A DNA stretch of 64,000 nt, from positions 62,001 to 126,000 of the forward strand of contig NZ_PHNC01000006.1 in assembly GCF_003121295.1 (NCBI RefSeq). The letters run 5' to 3'. Position numbers and translations under genes: made by a program. This DNA comes from Streptomyces orinoci (GTDB lineage: Bacteria > Actinomycetota > Actinomycetes > Streptomycetales > Streptomycetaceae). The notes below the pieces were generated by a model. That model searched no databases. It was not told where the DNA came from and saw only the letters and a list, made by a program, of their open reading frames with translations. Numbering within the stretch: position 1 is the stretch's first letter; each line of letters opens with the position of its first letter. Positions 27,091-35,977 of the stretch are shown in pieces.

Positions 27091-27764
27091 ATGAACACCG
27101 CTCCACCCATCAAGCCACTGAACTCAGCGGATTTGCAGGGTGAGTTCGAATCACTGGGCGTGCGGCCCGGGTCAGTGCTGATGGTCCATTCTTCGTTGTC
27201 TGCCTTTGGGCGGGTGGACGGAGGGGCCGACGCGGTGGTGCAGGCCCTGTGCGCGGCAGTGGGCCGGAAGGGCACGTCTGTTGTGCGGCGCAGGCATCCC
27301 TTGCGGCCCTTGGCGCGGACGCACGCACGATCTGCGCCGGGCAGCCACTCGGCTACGCCCTCGGGAGTGGTTCGCCCTTCGCGAAGATCTATCAGCTGGG
27401 TGGGTCCATACTGCTGCTCGGAGTCGGACACAACCGCAACTCGTTCCTGCACCATGCGGAATCCCTGGTCCCCACCCACCGGAAGAAGTTGCGCCGCTTC
27501 CCGTACTTGGTTGACGGTGAACGGGTGTGGCTTGAGGCACTGGATGTCGGCAACGACAACGACACCTACTTCCCGCTCATCGGCGCGGAGTTCGCCGCCC
27601 TGGGGCTATCCTGCAGCCGCATGATTGGCTCGGCTCTCTGCCAATTGGTGCCCGCTGTTGACTTCGTCGACTACGCCCGAAAGCGCCTGTCTCAACTGCT
27701 GCCCCAGGCTGGGCGATTGACTGCGGCTTACCGCCCGCAGACCCGGCCGTTACGGGCTCAGTGA
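27091..27764 (+). pseudogene. Aminoglycoside N(3)-acetyltransferase-like gene with internal deletion and frameshift
   Basis: The 5' part (SADLQGEFESLGVRPGSVLM then VHSSLSAFGRVDGGADAVVQ) is the N-terminus of the AAC(3)/antibiotic acetyltransferase family. The 3' part, in another frame, has ALGADARTICAGQPLGYALG, KIYQLGGSILLLGVGHNRNS and SLHH-like FLHHAESL, the acetyl-CoA-binding C-terminal half. About 50 residues expected between them are missing and the frame changes near 27280. The protein cannot be made whole. Family members acetylate aminoglycosides, but many chromosomal ones have other substrates. Confidence 0.75.
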
Positions 27765-28813
27765 CTACGGCTCGGCGTAGCACCGGCGACCCCATCGCCG
27801 CGCGAACGGCGAAGAGGTCACGCACGCCGACTTCGCCGCCCTCCAGGCGGTCGGCGAGTTCCCCGGGCTCCGCCTCGCTCGCCCTTACAGAGGCGTCACT
27901 CTGATTACAGAGCTACTTGTCACTTCGAGGCCGCTTCAGGAGAACGAGGCCACTCGGACGTGGCCTCCGGCCATCCCAAAGGCCCCCGCGCATACGTCCC
28001 GTGCCGCACGGCCTGGGTCTGCGCGATTGCCCAATGGTCTCCGGGGCGCAGAATCAGTCGGCGTCACTGTAAGAACCGAAGCAGCATCGCCGCCCAGGAA
28101 CCCAAGTATTCTGCTGTTTACTCAGCAAGGTCTCCCTCTTTGCCAAGACGAGCGCGGCCCACTCCCCGACCCCAGAACGTCAGGCCCGGCAGCAGAGCAC
28201 CAGCGCCAACCCCCATGACCACGTTCGCATTCCGAGCGACCAAGGGCCCGGCTCTCATGTGCCATACTCCGGCGTAATCACTGGTCAAGAACCCCCGCGC
28301 CAAGTCCTTCCTTGCACAGTGAAGCCCAGGTTCCGGTGCCGGATCGCACAGTGTGCCAGCAGCAACTCGGTAACCCGCCTCCCGGACAGCGCGTGTGGAC
28401 CGGTGGGCGGATGACTGGGAGCGATCTCTGGGGCAATGATCTCCCCCACAAGCCCCTCGGTGAAGTCGAGTGGAGCCTTGTCCCCTCCGCTGAGTAGCAC
28501 TCACGGCCGGCCGGGTGCCCCTGGTCGGCCGCGGTGGTGTGACCGACTGTGGCAACCACCAACGCCCATAGCGGCGATGGTGACAGTTGGTTGGGCGGTG
28601 ACGTCCGTTGCGACGCATATGAGTGGTCGCGGCGGCCCCCGCGGCCACCTCGATGCTGTCCGCGTCCGCTATGGCCACACCGCCAGCGGGCCGTTTCCTG
28701 ACGCGCCATGCAAATAAGTCGCGGGCCGATGTCGATCCGGCGATGCCGGGTTCGACGTCATGATGTGCGGCGCCTCGCCACACGATGACCGACAGGACCT
28801 GACGAGGAAACAC
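27765..28813. other. About 1 kb without a supported gene
   Basis: Several minus-strand stretches read as protein for 40 to 70 residues, such as VARNANVVMGVGAGALLPGL (near 28190) and ALSGRRVTELLLAHCAIRHR (near 28370). They have no starts, ribosome sites or recognised family, so they are probably gene relics. No RNA gene or repeat was seen. Confidence 0.4.
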
Positions 28814-29458
28814 ATGGATCAACTGCTGAGAGTCATGAACTTCAACCTCGCGAGTGACGGAATCGGTGCCGGTGAGCACCAGAGTCTCGAGCGGCCGTTC
28901 GGCCTTGACCATCCCGAGAGGCTGTTCGCCTGGGCCGGAGCCACGGCGAGCTGGCCCATGCGCACGGATCCCGGGGGAAGCCGGGGCCTCGACGACTACT
29001 TCACGCGGGACTTCGCGCGCAACATCGGTGCCGAGATCATGGGCCGCAACAAGTTCGGGCCCCAGCGAGGGCCCTGGCAGGGCCATGAGTGGCGCGGCTG
29101 GTGGGGTGACGAGCCACCATTTCGCACTCCGGTGTTCGTCATGACCCATCACGAGCGTCCGTCGTTCACGCTCTCCGACACCACCTTCCACTTCGTCGGC
29201 GGCGACCCGGCCACCGTCCTCGAACGGGCGCGGGAAGCCGCGCAGGGCAAGGACGTTCGACTCGGCGGTGGGGTCACCACCATCCGGCAGTTCCTTGATG
29301 CTGACCTGGTCGACACCATGCATGTGGCGGTCTCGCCGGTAAAGCTCGGGTCCGGAATACGGCTCTGGGAGTCCCCCGATGAGCTGCTCGACCGGTTCCA
29401 CCTGGAGGTCGTGCCCAGCCCGAGTGGCGTGACGCACCACCTGTTCTGGCGACGTTGA
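28814..29458 (+). CDS. DHFR-fold (RibD C-terminal domain) reductase family protein
   Basis: A 214-residue protein of the dihydrofolate-reductase/RibD-C superfamily. Features are LLRVMNFNLASDGIGAGEHQ at the start, IMGRNKFGP as the nucleotide-binding loop, TPVFVMTHHERPSFTL, and VRLGGGVTTIRQFLDADLVD with the conserved glycine-rich segment. Chromosomal paralogues of this type are NADPH-dependent reductases of unknown substrate, not the housekeeping folate enzyme. ATG 28814 follows a GAGGAA site. It stands alone, directly before IS debris. Confidence 0.85.
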   Translation: MDQLLRVMNFNLASDGIGAGEHQSLERPFGLDHPERLFAWAGATASWPMRTDPGGSRGLDDYFTRDFARNIGAEIMGRNKFGPQRGPWQGHEWRGWWGDEPPFRTPVFVMTHHERPSFTLSDTTFHFVGGDPATVLERAREAAQGKDVRLGGGVTTIRQFLDADLVDTMHVAVSPVKLGSGIRLWESPDELLDRFHLEVVPSPSGVTHHLFWRR

Positions 29459-29477
29459 CGCGAGGGCCCACTGGAGT

Positions 29478-29617
29478 TCAGGCTGCGACTGCGAGAGGGC
29501 GTCCGCTCCATCGGATGCCCTTCTCGCTGCGGATGCGGACCCGCTCCTTGCGCTGGGCCGCGAGGACATCGGGGTGGCGGGCGTTGGCGTTGCGCCACCG
29601 CAGGTAAGCGTGCACCT
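29478..29617 (-). pseudogene. IS630-family transposase, C-terminal fragment
   Basis: Minus-strand translation gives VHAYLRWRNANARHPDVLAA, QRKERVRIRSEKGIRWSGRP and LAVAA before the stop at 29478, the characteristic end of actinobacterial IS630 transposases. Only about 45 residues remain. The fragment ends where the IS5 transposase frame begins, so the IS5 element may have inserted into it. Confidence 0.65.
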
Positions 29618-30460
29618 GTGCCTGCGCTGCCATCATGGCTGACCGAACCTCTCTGGGGCCAATTCACGGCCCTGCTGCCCGAGCGGCCGGAGTACCACCC
29701 GGACCATCCACTTGGCTGCCACCGCCGACGCATCAGCGACCGAATCGTCTTCGACAGATGCTGCAGCTCCTGCTTTTCGGCTGCTCCTACCAGGCGATCG
29801 CCGACACGGCCTGCTCGGCCACCACGATCCGCAACCGCCGCGACGAGTGGATTGCCCACGGCGTCTTCGCACGGCTCAAGCAGATGCGCGCTGGAGTCCT
29901 ACGACCGGATCGTGGGCCTGGTCCTTGACCAGATCGCCGTTGACGGCTCGATCACCAAGGCCCCCGGAGGCGGCGAGGTGGCCGGGCGCTCCCCGGTCGC
30001 CCGTGGCAAGCAGGGTCTGAAACGCTCGGGCATGACGGACGGTTATGGCATTCCACTGGGCCGCGTCCTGGCCGGGGCCAACCGGCACGACTCCCCCTTG
30101 CTCGCGCCGGCCCTGGACCGCCTGGCCGACCTCGGACCGCTGCCCGACGACATCACCGTCCACCTGGACGCCGGCTACGACTCCGACAAGACTCGCGCCC
30201 TGCTCGACGAGCGTGGCCTGCAGGGCCGGATCGCGCACAAGGGCGAGAAGGCGCCCATCCAGGCAAGCCAGGGGTGGCACGGGGAGCGCACCCACGCCTG
30301 GCAGAACGCCTTCCTCCGCCTCGCCCGCTGCTACGAGCACCGGGTCATCGTCATCGACGCCTTCTTCGATCTCGGCGACACGATCATCACCGTGCGGGGC
30401 CTGATCCGACAGGCGTGGACAACCCACCGCTGGGCCGAACGCCCGAACCGCCGGCCATGA
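29618..30460 (+). pseudogene. IS5-family transposase with two compensating frameshifts
   Basis: GTG 29618 opens LPSWLTEPLWGQFTALLPER and reads to DRIVF. The family sequence LLFGCSYQAIADTACSATTI then continues in a second frame between about 29755 and 29885, and returns to the first frame at CALESYDRIVGLVLDQIAVD. The DDE residues are visible: AVDGSITKAP, HLDAGYDSDKT, and the late HERTHAWQNA-type region. All domains are present, but two frame changes make the gene inactive unless ribosomal shifting or sequence error is involved. It ends 28 bases before the convergent SDR gene. Confidence 0.75.
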
Positions 30461-30488
30461 CCTCACGCCCATCCGCGCGACCTCTTCG

Positions 30489-31424
30489 CTAGAAAGTTGC
30501 CGGAGACAGGAACCGCACGTCGGTGAGTTGTTCCGACAGTTCCCACAGACGGCGGCCGGTCCGGGGATCGGCTGCCGCGGTGGACAACTGCACTTGCGTC
30601 GGACCACCTCGCAGCTCGGCGAAGCCGTCCGGCCCGATGAACTCACCGCCCTTCACGTCCGGGGCAGTGGCCGCGTACAACGGGGGCAGTGCACCCTGCT
30701 CCGGGGGCTGGGCAAGCGGGGCGAGGATGCGGCCGAACAACACCTTCACCATGCCGGCCGGCGCGCTTGTTTGGAGGTTGGTGGAGGTGTAGCCGGGGTG
30801 GGCGAGCAGGCTGCGCACCGAGCTGCCGGCCGCGGTCAGCCTCCGGTGGAGTTCCCATCCGAAGACAGCGTTGGCGAACTTCGACTGGTTGTAAAACCCC
30901 ATGGGCGAGTACCTGCGCTCGCCGGAAAGGTCGTCGAGGTAGAGGCGCCCCTGCCGATGGTTGGTCGAACTTACCGTGACCACGCGAGGGTCGTTGCCGT
31001 CGGTCAGCAGGTCGAGCAGTAGACCAGTGAGCGCGAAGTGGCCGAGATGGTTGCAGGCGAACTGCAACTCGTGGCCCTGGGCGCTCAGTGAGCGGGGCGG
31101 CGCCATCACGCCGGCGTTGTTGACGAGCACGTCCAGCCGCGGATGATCGGCGCGCAACTGATCGGCGAACGCTCGGACCGAATCGAGATCGGCCAGGTCG
31201 AGGCGGCGCACCTCAAGGTCGGCGCCGGGCTGCTCAGCGGTGATCTCTGCGGCGGCCCGGTGGCCCTTTGCCTCGTCACGTACCGCGAGGATCACGTGAC
31301 CGCCCTTGCGGGCGAGTGCCCGGGTGGTCGCCAGGCCGAGGCCGCTGTTGGCTCCGGTGACGACAAACACCCGCTTGGCCTGGTCCGGGATCTGATCGGC
31401 GGTCCAGCGCTGATTCTTCGTCAT
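30489..31424 (-). CDS. Short-chain dehydrogenase/reductase
   Basis: A 311-residue classical-type SDR. VFVVTGANSGLGLATTRALA is the TGxxxGxG cofactor loop, LDVLVNNAGVMAPP the NNAG motif, VTVSSTNH the catalytic serine, and YNQSKFANAVF the YxxxK pair. The size and the acidic LDLADLD segment resemble the retinol/protochlorophyllide-reductase-like SDRs that use NADP. ATG 31424 is the likely start. It is divergent from a TetR gene, and a 12-bp inverted repeat between them probably controls both. Substrate unknown. Confidence 0.9.
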   Translation of the reverse strand: MTKNQRWTADQIPDQAKRVFVVTGANSGLGLATTRALARKGGHVILAVRDEAKGHRAAAEITAEQPGADLEVRRLDLADLDSVRAFADQLRADHPRLDVLVNNAGVMAPPRSLSAQGHELQFACNHLGHFALTGLLLDLLTDGNDPRVVTVSSTNHRQGRLYLDDLSGERRYSPMGFYNQSKFANAVFGWELHRRLTAAGSSVRSLLAHPGYTSTNLQTSAPAGMVKVLFGRILAPLAQPPEQGALPPLYAATAPDVKGGEFIGPDGFAELRGGPTQVQLSTAAADPRTGRRLWELSEQLTDVRFLSPATF

Positions 31425-31443
31425 GCGACACACGCTGCCTTCA

Positions 31444-31478
31444 ATGGCACTCGGTGTCAAGCAGTTACCGAGTGCCAT
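31444..31478. promoter_or_regulatory. Candidate TetR operator, 12-bp inverted repeat
   Basis: ATGGCACTCGGT (31444-31455) and its exact complement ACCGAGTGCCAT (31467-31478) are separated by 11 bases. The pair lies between the divergent SDR and TetR starts and 27 bases ahead of the TetR start. It should bind the TetR dimer and shut both promoters. Confidence 0.75.
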
Positions 31479-31504
31479 GGATGGCATAGCGGTAGGATTG
31501 CCTG

Positions 31505-32113
31505 GTGAGCCCCCAGCCTGAAGTCACCATGGCCCAGCGCAAACGCCAACTCGTCGCCAACGAGCTGAGCGAAGCGGCGCTGCAGCTACTGGCGCTCAAG
31601 GGGTTCGATACGGTCACCATCGACGAGATCGCGGCCACCGCCGGCGTGTCCAAGCGAACCTTCTTCCGGTACTTCGCCTCCAAGGAGGACGTGGTCGTCC
31701 AGTTTCTGGCCGACATGGGCACCGGCATGCGCGCAGTGCTGGCGTCTCGCCCCATCGAGGAGCAGCCCTCCGCGTCCCTGCAGCACACCGTCTGGGTCTC
31801 CATGGCCGCCTGCGCCGACCATTCCGACAGGGCACTGCGCGTGGTTCAGCTGATTCTGCGCACCCCCGCCCTGCGCGCACGCTTCCTGGAACGCCAGGAC
31901 CAGTGGCGCGACGACCTGGCAGCAGAGTTGGCGCAGCGCCTGGGGCTCGACCCCGACACCGATCTGTACCCGCAGCTAGCCGCCGGGATGGCGCTCACCG
32001 CCTTCGACGCCGTGCTGCAACGGTGGAGCGGTAGCGACGGTGCCGAGGACCCTGCCGAACTGACCGACCGGGCCTTCGCCACCATTGCCCCGGCATTGGA
32101 CTCCGTTGAGTGA
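31505..32113 (+). CDS. TetR-family transcriptional regulator
   Basis: A 202-residue repressor with the HTH FDTVTIDEIAATAGVSKRTF followed by FRYFASKEDVVVQFLADMG, and a C-terminal domain of the common TetR_C type. The start at 31505 is a GTG; the in-frame ATG 31529 (MAQRKRQ) is an alternative that gives the more usual N-terminus. Divergent SDR gene and the 12-bp inverted repeat in between point to local control of that enzyme. Directly downstream is an IS5 fragment. Confidence 0.9.
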   Translation: MSPQPEVTMAQRKRQLVANELSEAALQLLALKGFDTVTIDEIAATAGVSKRTFFRYFASKEDVVVQFLADMGTGMRAVLASRPIEEQPSASLQHTVWVSMAACADHSDRALRVVQLILRTPALRARFLERQDQWRDDLAAELAQRLGLDPDTDLYPQLAAGMALTAFDAVLQRWSGSDGAEDPAELTDRAFATIAPALDSVE

Positions 32114-32129
32114 GCTGTCTTGCAGCCGG

Positions 32130-32310
32130 CGAGAGATTTCTGTTCAGGAGTTGCAGGAGCTTGTCGAAGATGATCCGGTCGCTGATGCGCGGGCATGGCA
32201 ACCGAGCGGATGGTCCGGGTGGTACACCGGCCGCTTGGGCAGCAGGGCCGCGAATGGTTCCAGAGCAGTTCGGTCAGCTCGTCATAGCCTCTCGCGACCA
32301 CCCGGTGGGT
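32130..32310 (-). pseudogene. IS5-family transposase, N-terminal fragment
   Basis: On the minus strand the order ELTELLWNHSRPCCPSGR, then (shifted) the stretch equivalent to YHPDHPLGC, then HQRPDHLRQ/RISDRIIFDKLLQLL reproduces the first 60 residues of the IS5 transposase at 29618, in opposite orientation and with frameshifts. The DNA itself matches (for example CGCATCAGCGACCG in both). The piece stops after LLQLL. The SDR/TetR pair is thus bounded by related IS sequences on both sides. Confidence 0.65.
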
Positions 32311-32460
32311 TTCGCTCATCGACGCTCTTGGGGCGTTTGACGGTTTCACCCACGTCGCATCCGGTGGGTGGACGCTGGTCAGCACATGCGTTCCGACCAC
32401 GCCCTCAGAGCCCTGGCGCCTGATGGTGTAGTGATCTCCATCGTCACGCACCCGGTCTGG

Positions 32461-33582
32461 TCACAGCCCCGAGAGCCCGGCTCGCCGCGCATGCAGTTCG
32501 GAGCGGACGAGTTCGAGGAGACGGCCCGTCCAGTTGCGGCCTCGGCCGGCGTTGTCACCCCAGAAGCCCGAGTCCATGTCGTCGTAGATCAACGTGGCGT
32601 CGTCTGTCGCCAACAGGATCTCAGCCAGCTCCGGGTGCTGATCGAACTTGGCGCGTAGCAGGCTCGTCATAACGGCGGTGCGAGCATGCTCCCAGCCCGC
32701 GCGGCGCGGTGCCCCGGCCGCGAGTTTGCGTGCTGAATAAGCGGTTTCCGCCGTCACGATAGCGGCGCGGACCTCGGGCTGAGTGACCGACAGGGCCCAG
32801 TAGGCATGAGCGACCGAGGGATAGCTGACCTCCCCTATGACGATCGGGGCAGGGTAGTCGTTGCGCAGACCGCGCTTGCCGGGGGCGGCCTCCGGCTTGT
32901 CCGTACAGGACTGATAGAGCTGGACCGCCGGAGCATGCGGTGTCACCGGCCCGTCTGCCGGGACACGCATGGACCGCTTGGCGATCCACCGGGCCCGGTC
33001 CTCGAAGTATGCGACTGCGTTGTCGTAGGACTCTTGCGTGATCCGTTGGTCGTGCGGCATATAGGTCCGGCCGCCGGGCCCTGCCACCAGCACCCGCAGT
33101 GGCCAGTCCTTCTGATCCATGTCGCCCAGCGCGTAACGGCGCAGCGACACCGGGATGGCCAGGAACGCGGCGCGGGCTGCCGCCCGGTTCTCCTCTGTCC
33201 GGTCGGCGAGGAAGGTGTCCACGGCGGCCAGGCAGCGGCCCGTCGAGTCAGGCCGTCCGTTCAACTGGTCGATGGTGTCCCGTATTTCGGCGACCAGCAG
33301 GTCAGGGGTGAGCCAGGTGCGTGGCTCACTGAACTTCCAGCCTGCCAGATCGTGCGCGGATGCCTCCGCGCCGTCCGGGAGGCTGGTGGCCACCCAGCCA
33401 CTGCGGAGCTTCTCCTGGAACTCCTCGAGGGTGACCAGGTCCCAGCAGTTGATGAGCCCGTCGGCATAGATGAAGAGGTCGGTGAGAAAGTAGCAGTCGC
33501 CGTTGCGGATGAAGGCATGCCGCCAGGTTCCGGGTATGCGGACGCCGTCCGCGGTGCGATAGGTGATCCGTTCGCCGATCAT
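32461..33582 (-). CDS. NADAR-domain protein with N-terminal uncharacterised domain
   Basis: A 373-residue protein. The C-terminal 150 residues carry the NADAR (YbiA-like) fold: SYPSVAHAYWALSVTQPEVR, YSARKLAAGAPRRAGWEHAR and FWGDNAGRGRNWTGRLLELV, with the GDNxxGxNxxGRxL block. NADAR proteins are N-glycosidases; members are known to remove ADP-ribose from guanine in DNA or to act on riboflavin-pathway intermediates. The first 200 residues start MIGERITYRTADGVRIPG and have a mixed fold with no known activity. ATG 33582 was chosen because sequence before it is not protein-like. No DarT-like toxin is adjacent. Confidence 0.8.
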   Translation of the reverse strand: MIGERITYRTADGVRIPGTWRHAFIRNGDCYFLTDLFIYADGLINCWDLVTLEEFQEKLRSGWVATSLPDGAEASAHDLAGWKFSEPRTWLTPDLLVAEIRDTIDQLNGRPDSTGRCLAAVDTFLADRTEENRAAARAAFLAIPVSLRRYALGDMDQKDWPLRVLVAGPGGRTYMPHDQRITQESYDNAVAYFEDRARWIAKRSMRVPADGPVTPHAPAVQLYQSCTDKPEAAPGKRGLRNDYPAPIVIGEVSYPSVAHAYWALSVTQPEVRAAIVTAETAYSARKLAAGAPRRAGWEHARTAVMTSLLRAKFDQHPELAEILLATDDATLIYDDMDSGFWGDNAGRGRNWTGRLLELVRSELHARRAGLSGL

Positions 33583-34083
33583 TCTGTGATTGTGCCGTAG
33601 CCGCCGCCGAGGAGAACTTGGTTGTACTCCGGGCCGCCCCCGGACGGGCGCCGTTGACCACCGGGACAGGCCCCACCGGCCAACCTCCACCCATCACCTG
33701 GCATTTCAAGACCCTGGCAGAACCCGTCCTGAGTGGGGGGGGGCAAGCTTCCCCAAGTTTGTTCCGGACGGCGCCGACAGAGGTCTTCTCGATGCGGTCA
33801 CGCTCCGGGCGCCGGCCAGGCCGTCCAAGAGCTCGGCTGTAGCGGTAGTGGCGATCACAGCAAGTCCTTGTACCGCCGGGCTACTTCGCGATGGCTGCGG
33901 TGTGGCGTCGGCGAGGACGGCATCGTCCTCACGGTGCTATACCGGCAGCTTGAACGTGGTGGCGCAGACGCGTCCGACCGCTGCAAAAGTCCCTGGCGCA
34001 GGATGGAGTTGGGCAGCACAGCCGGAAAGCAGAGCGCCGATGGTCAGCACCGGGCCAGTCCCCCAGGGTCTTCCCCAAAACTG
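33583..34083. other. Gene-poor stretch with a possible lipoprotein-signal relic
   Basis: No supported gene. On the minus strand, about 34060-33945, VLTIGALLSGCAAQLHPAPG reads like a lipoprotein signal with a lipobox, but the frame ends after 37 residues and lacks a basic start. A run of nine G residues lies near 33736. Confidence 0.4.
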
Positions 34084-34849
34084 TTAAGAAGTCGGCTTGC
34101 CGGAGGGGCGTGCGCTTCCGAATGATCTGGGCGATGTCCGGTGCGTGGGTGAAGACGAGCCTGTGACGTCACGCCAAAGCTGGTTGTACCGCGGTGCGCG
34201 TCCCTCGGTGCTGTCGCCGGCGATCGCGGTCGACACGATCATGCTGATCGGGCAGTCGATCTTCCGGTACTGGTCGAGGATTGCGGGCCGAGGCACATCG
34301 AGTTCGAGGTTCAGGTCGAGGATGTCCTGTGCGGTGAGCAGTACCTGACGCGCGCTGCCCTTGGCCCGCTCGGCTTCCTGCCGCGCCACTTGCTCCTCCC
34401 ACATGGCCCGGAACCCCGGCAAATCAGCTTCGGTGATGAACGGTTCGGCAACCGGGTTAGCACCGTCGATGAGAACAAGCTCGGCTACGGCGTCAGGACG
34501 TTCGGAGGCGTAGTGCACGGCCAGGTCCGCGCCCAGCGAGTAGCCCACGAGCACTGGCGCCTCGGGCAGGTCGAGGCGCCTCAACTCCGCCATTACAGCG
34601 AAGACATCACTGAGGAATGCCTCGAAGGAATGCCTCGAAGGAATACCGGTCGGCGGCTGAAGCGAGGCCATGCCCCCTGAGGTCGAAGGACGTGACGTCA
34701 TAGTCACATCGCAGAAGCTCTGCCAACTCCTGTAGATCGGCCTGGGTCGAGCTCAGCCCAGGGCACAGGACCAGCGGTCGTCCACGGCCGCCGCGGGATA
34801 CCGGAATCGTGACGCCATCGTGGTGGACCGCGAAGTGCCTCATCGCCAT
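34084..34849 (-). pseudogene. Alpha/beta hydrolase split by a 13-bp tandem duplication
   Basis: ATG 34849 opens a normal alpha/beta hydrolase N-terminus (RGRPLVLCPGLSSTQADLQE, VTSFDLRGHGLASAADRYSF). The frame is lost at two perfect copies of the 13-base unit GGAATGCCTCGAA (plus strand, 34614-34626 and 34627-34639). Removing one copy joins RYSFEAFL to SDVFAVMAELRRLDLPEAPV and VGYSLGADLAVHYASER, which has the nucleophile serine in GYSLG. A second frame change near the C-terminus (alternative reading FTHAPDIAQIIRKRTPLR) is possible. As written the gene makes only a truncated peptide. Confidence 0.85.
34614..34639. repeat. 13-bp tandem duplication
   Basis: GGAATGCCTCGAA occurs twice head to tail, followed by a partial third copy GGAAT. 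The length is not a multiple of three, so gain or loss of a unit toggles the reading frame of the hydrolase on the minus strand. Confidence 0.9.
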
Positions 34850-34929
34850 GCCACCATGCTGGGAGCTTGCCCCTGCGTCAGGGTAAACCATCGACCGGAT
34901 AATCTCCGTACGCCTGTGGCCAACGGGGC

Positions 34930-35276
34930 GCACACAGGCCTGGGTTCGAGGTCGATTACCTCCACGTCCGCCTCCCGGCTGGCCCTCGGCATCGCCAAGG
35001 ACGCGATCAACCGTACAACTGCCTTCAGCCAGCGCTGGGGCGGACTGGCCCTGCCTCCCGCCCCGCAGTACGACGGAGGCCCCCGGCTTTTCTGGCCCGA
35101 TACTCCCGAGGGCTCGGCATCAGAGGGATGGTGATTAGAGGCCGGTCCTCAAAGCAATGCCGTGCTCTACAGCTTCATGGTCGGTCCCAAGGGCGAGTTC
35201 GGCATACACGCCGGTCGATGGGTTCCGCTGCACCAGAGCGTAGAAGGCTGGGTCGAGCCCGTGGCCCTCGCCTAGT
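34930..35276 (+). pseudogene. Frameshifted remnant of a hypothetical protein
   Basis: Two plus-strand pieces in different frames look like one C-terminus. LALGIAKDAINRTTAFSQRW and GGPRLFWPDTPEGSASEGW end in a stop at about 35132. They are followed by NAVLYSFMVGPKGEFGIHAG and RWVPLHQSVEGWVEPVALA to a stop at 35274. The composition suggests a SUKH-like or similar soluble immunity-type protein. The N-terminus is missing. Confidence 0.45.
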
Positions 35277-35509
35277 ATGCGGCGATGGCTGACGCTGGAC
35301 GACTACGAGCCGACGCATGGTCGCGCGGCACGGACTCGCTCGTGGCGGTGTGCGGCAGGGAAGCCGAGTGCTTCGACGCGTCCATGGCCAGGACAGCGTT
35401 CGTTTTCTCCGGCTGTGGACCTATGGGAATGCGCCACGCAGACTCTCGGTGTCGGGCTGATCGGAACCGGCCTGGCAACCGGCAACCCCGGTGGTGGCCC
35501 GCCTTGCTC

Positions 35510-35977
35510 TCACCCGCCCACATACAACCGCCGGTGCCACCACGGATACGGACTTCCGCTCCAGTCCGTCCAGTGGCTTGGATCAGGATTGTGAACGGTC
35601 CTACGGAACTCCGCATCGAGACCGGCAAGCAGCCGTCGTAACTCAGTGCGTGCCGGTAGCGGGAGGACGCCCACGATGTCCTCCAGCGCGTCCCTGACCA
35701 CCGCCGCATCATCGTAACGGCACCCCGGACAGGAGGGGCACTCAGAGGCGGTCAGCCTCAGCTTCCAACCAGGCTGCCGCAAGAACTTCCGGTAACTGCT
35801 GAGGAGTTGCGCGGTCAGCCCGGGCTGGATCCCATGGCTGTAACTGCCGTACTCCGCCAAGTGGACCGCAGCGCTCGCATCACGCGACAGACGGTCTATC
35901 GGGGGCAGCTCACATGCCCAAAGAGGCGGCTGGCGCACCCGCGCGGCGCGGATCGCACCTGGACGCCTACGCGGCAT
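35510..35977 (-). CDS. Conserved hypothetical protein with a CPSCPGC motif
   Basis: A 155-residue protein with the cysteine knuckle ECPSCPGCRYDDAA in the middle, a leucine/arginine-rich helix (LPLPARTELRRLLAGLDAEF) and a terminal aromatic patch (SPYPWWHRRLYVGG). It probably binds a metal through the cysteines. Proteins with the same end (PWWHRRL) are frequent in streptomycete accessory DNA and plasmids but have no assigned role. The ATG at 35977 may not be the true start, since the first 25 residues are arginine-rich and weak. Confidence 0.6.
   Translation of the reverse strand: MPRRRPGAIRAARVRQPPLWACELPPIDRLSRDASAAVHLAEYGSYSHGIQPGLTAQLLSSYRKFLRQPGWKLRLTASECPSCPGCRYDDAAVVRDALEDIVGVLPLPARTELRRLLAGLDAEFRRTVHNPDPSHWTDWSGSPYPWWHRRLYVGG

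Noticed and set aside
28118..28500. Minus-strand gene with VARNANVVMGVGAGALLPGL
   Set aside because: It is protein-like only for about 50 residues, with no start signal and no family I can name; listed only as a possible relic.
33945..34060. Small lipoprotein gene on the minus strand
   Set aside because: There is a lipobox-like LLSGC, but no basic N-terminus, no ribosome site and only 37 codons.
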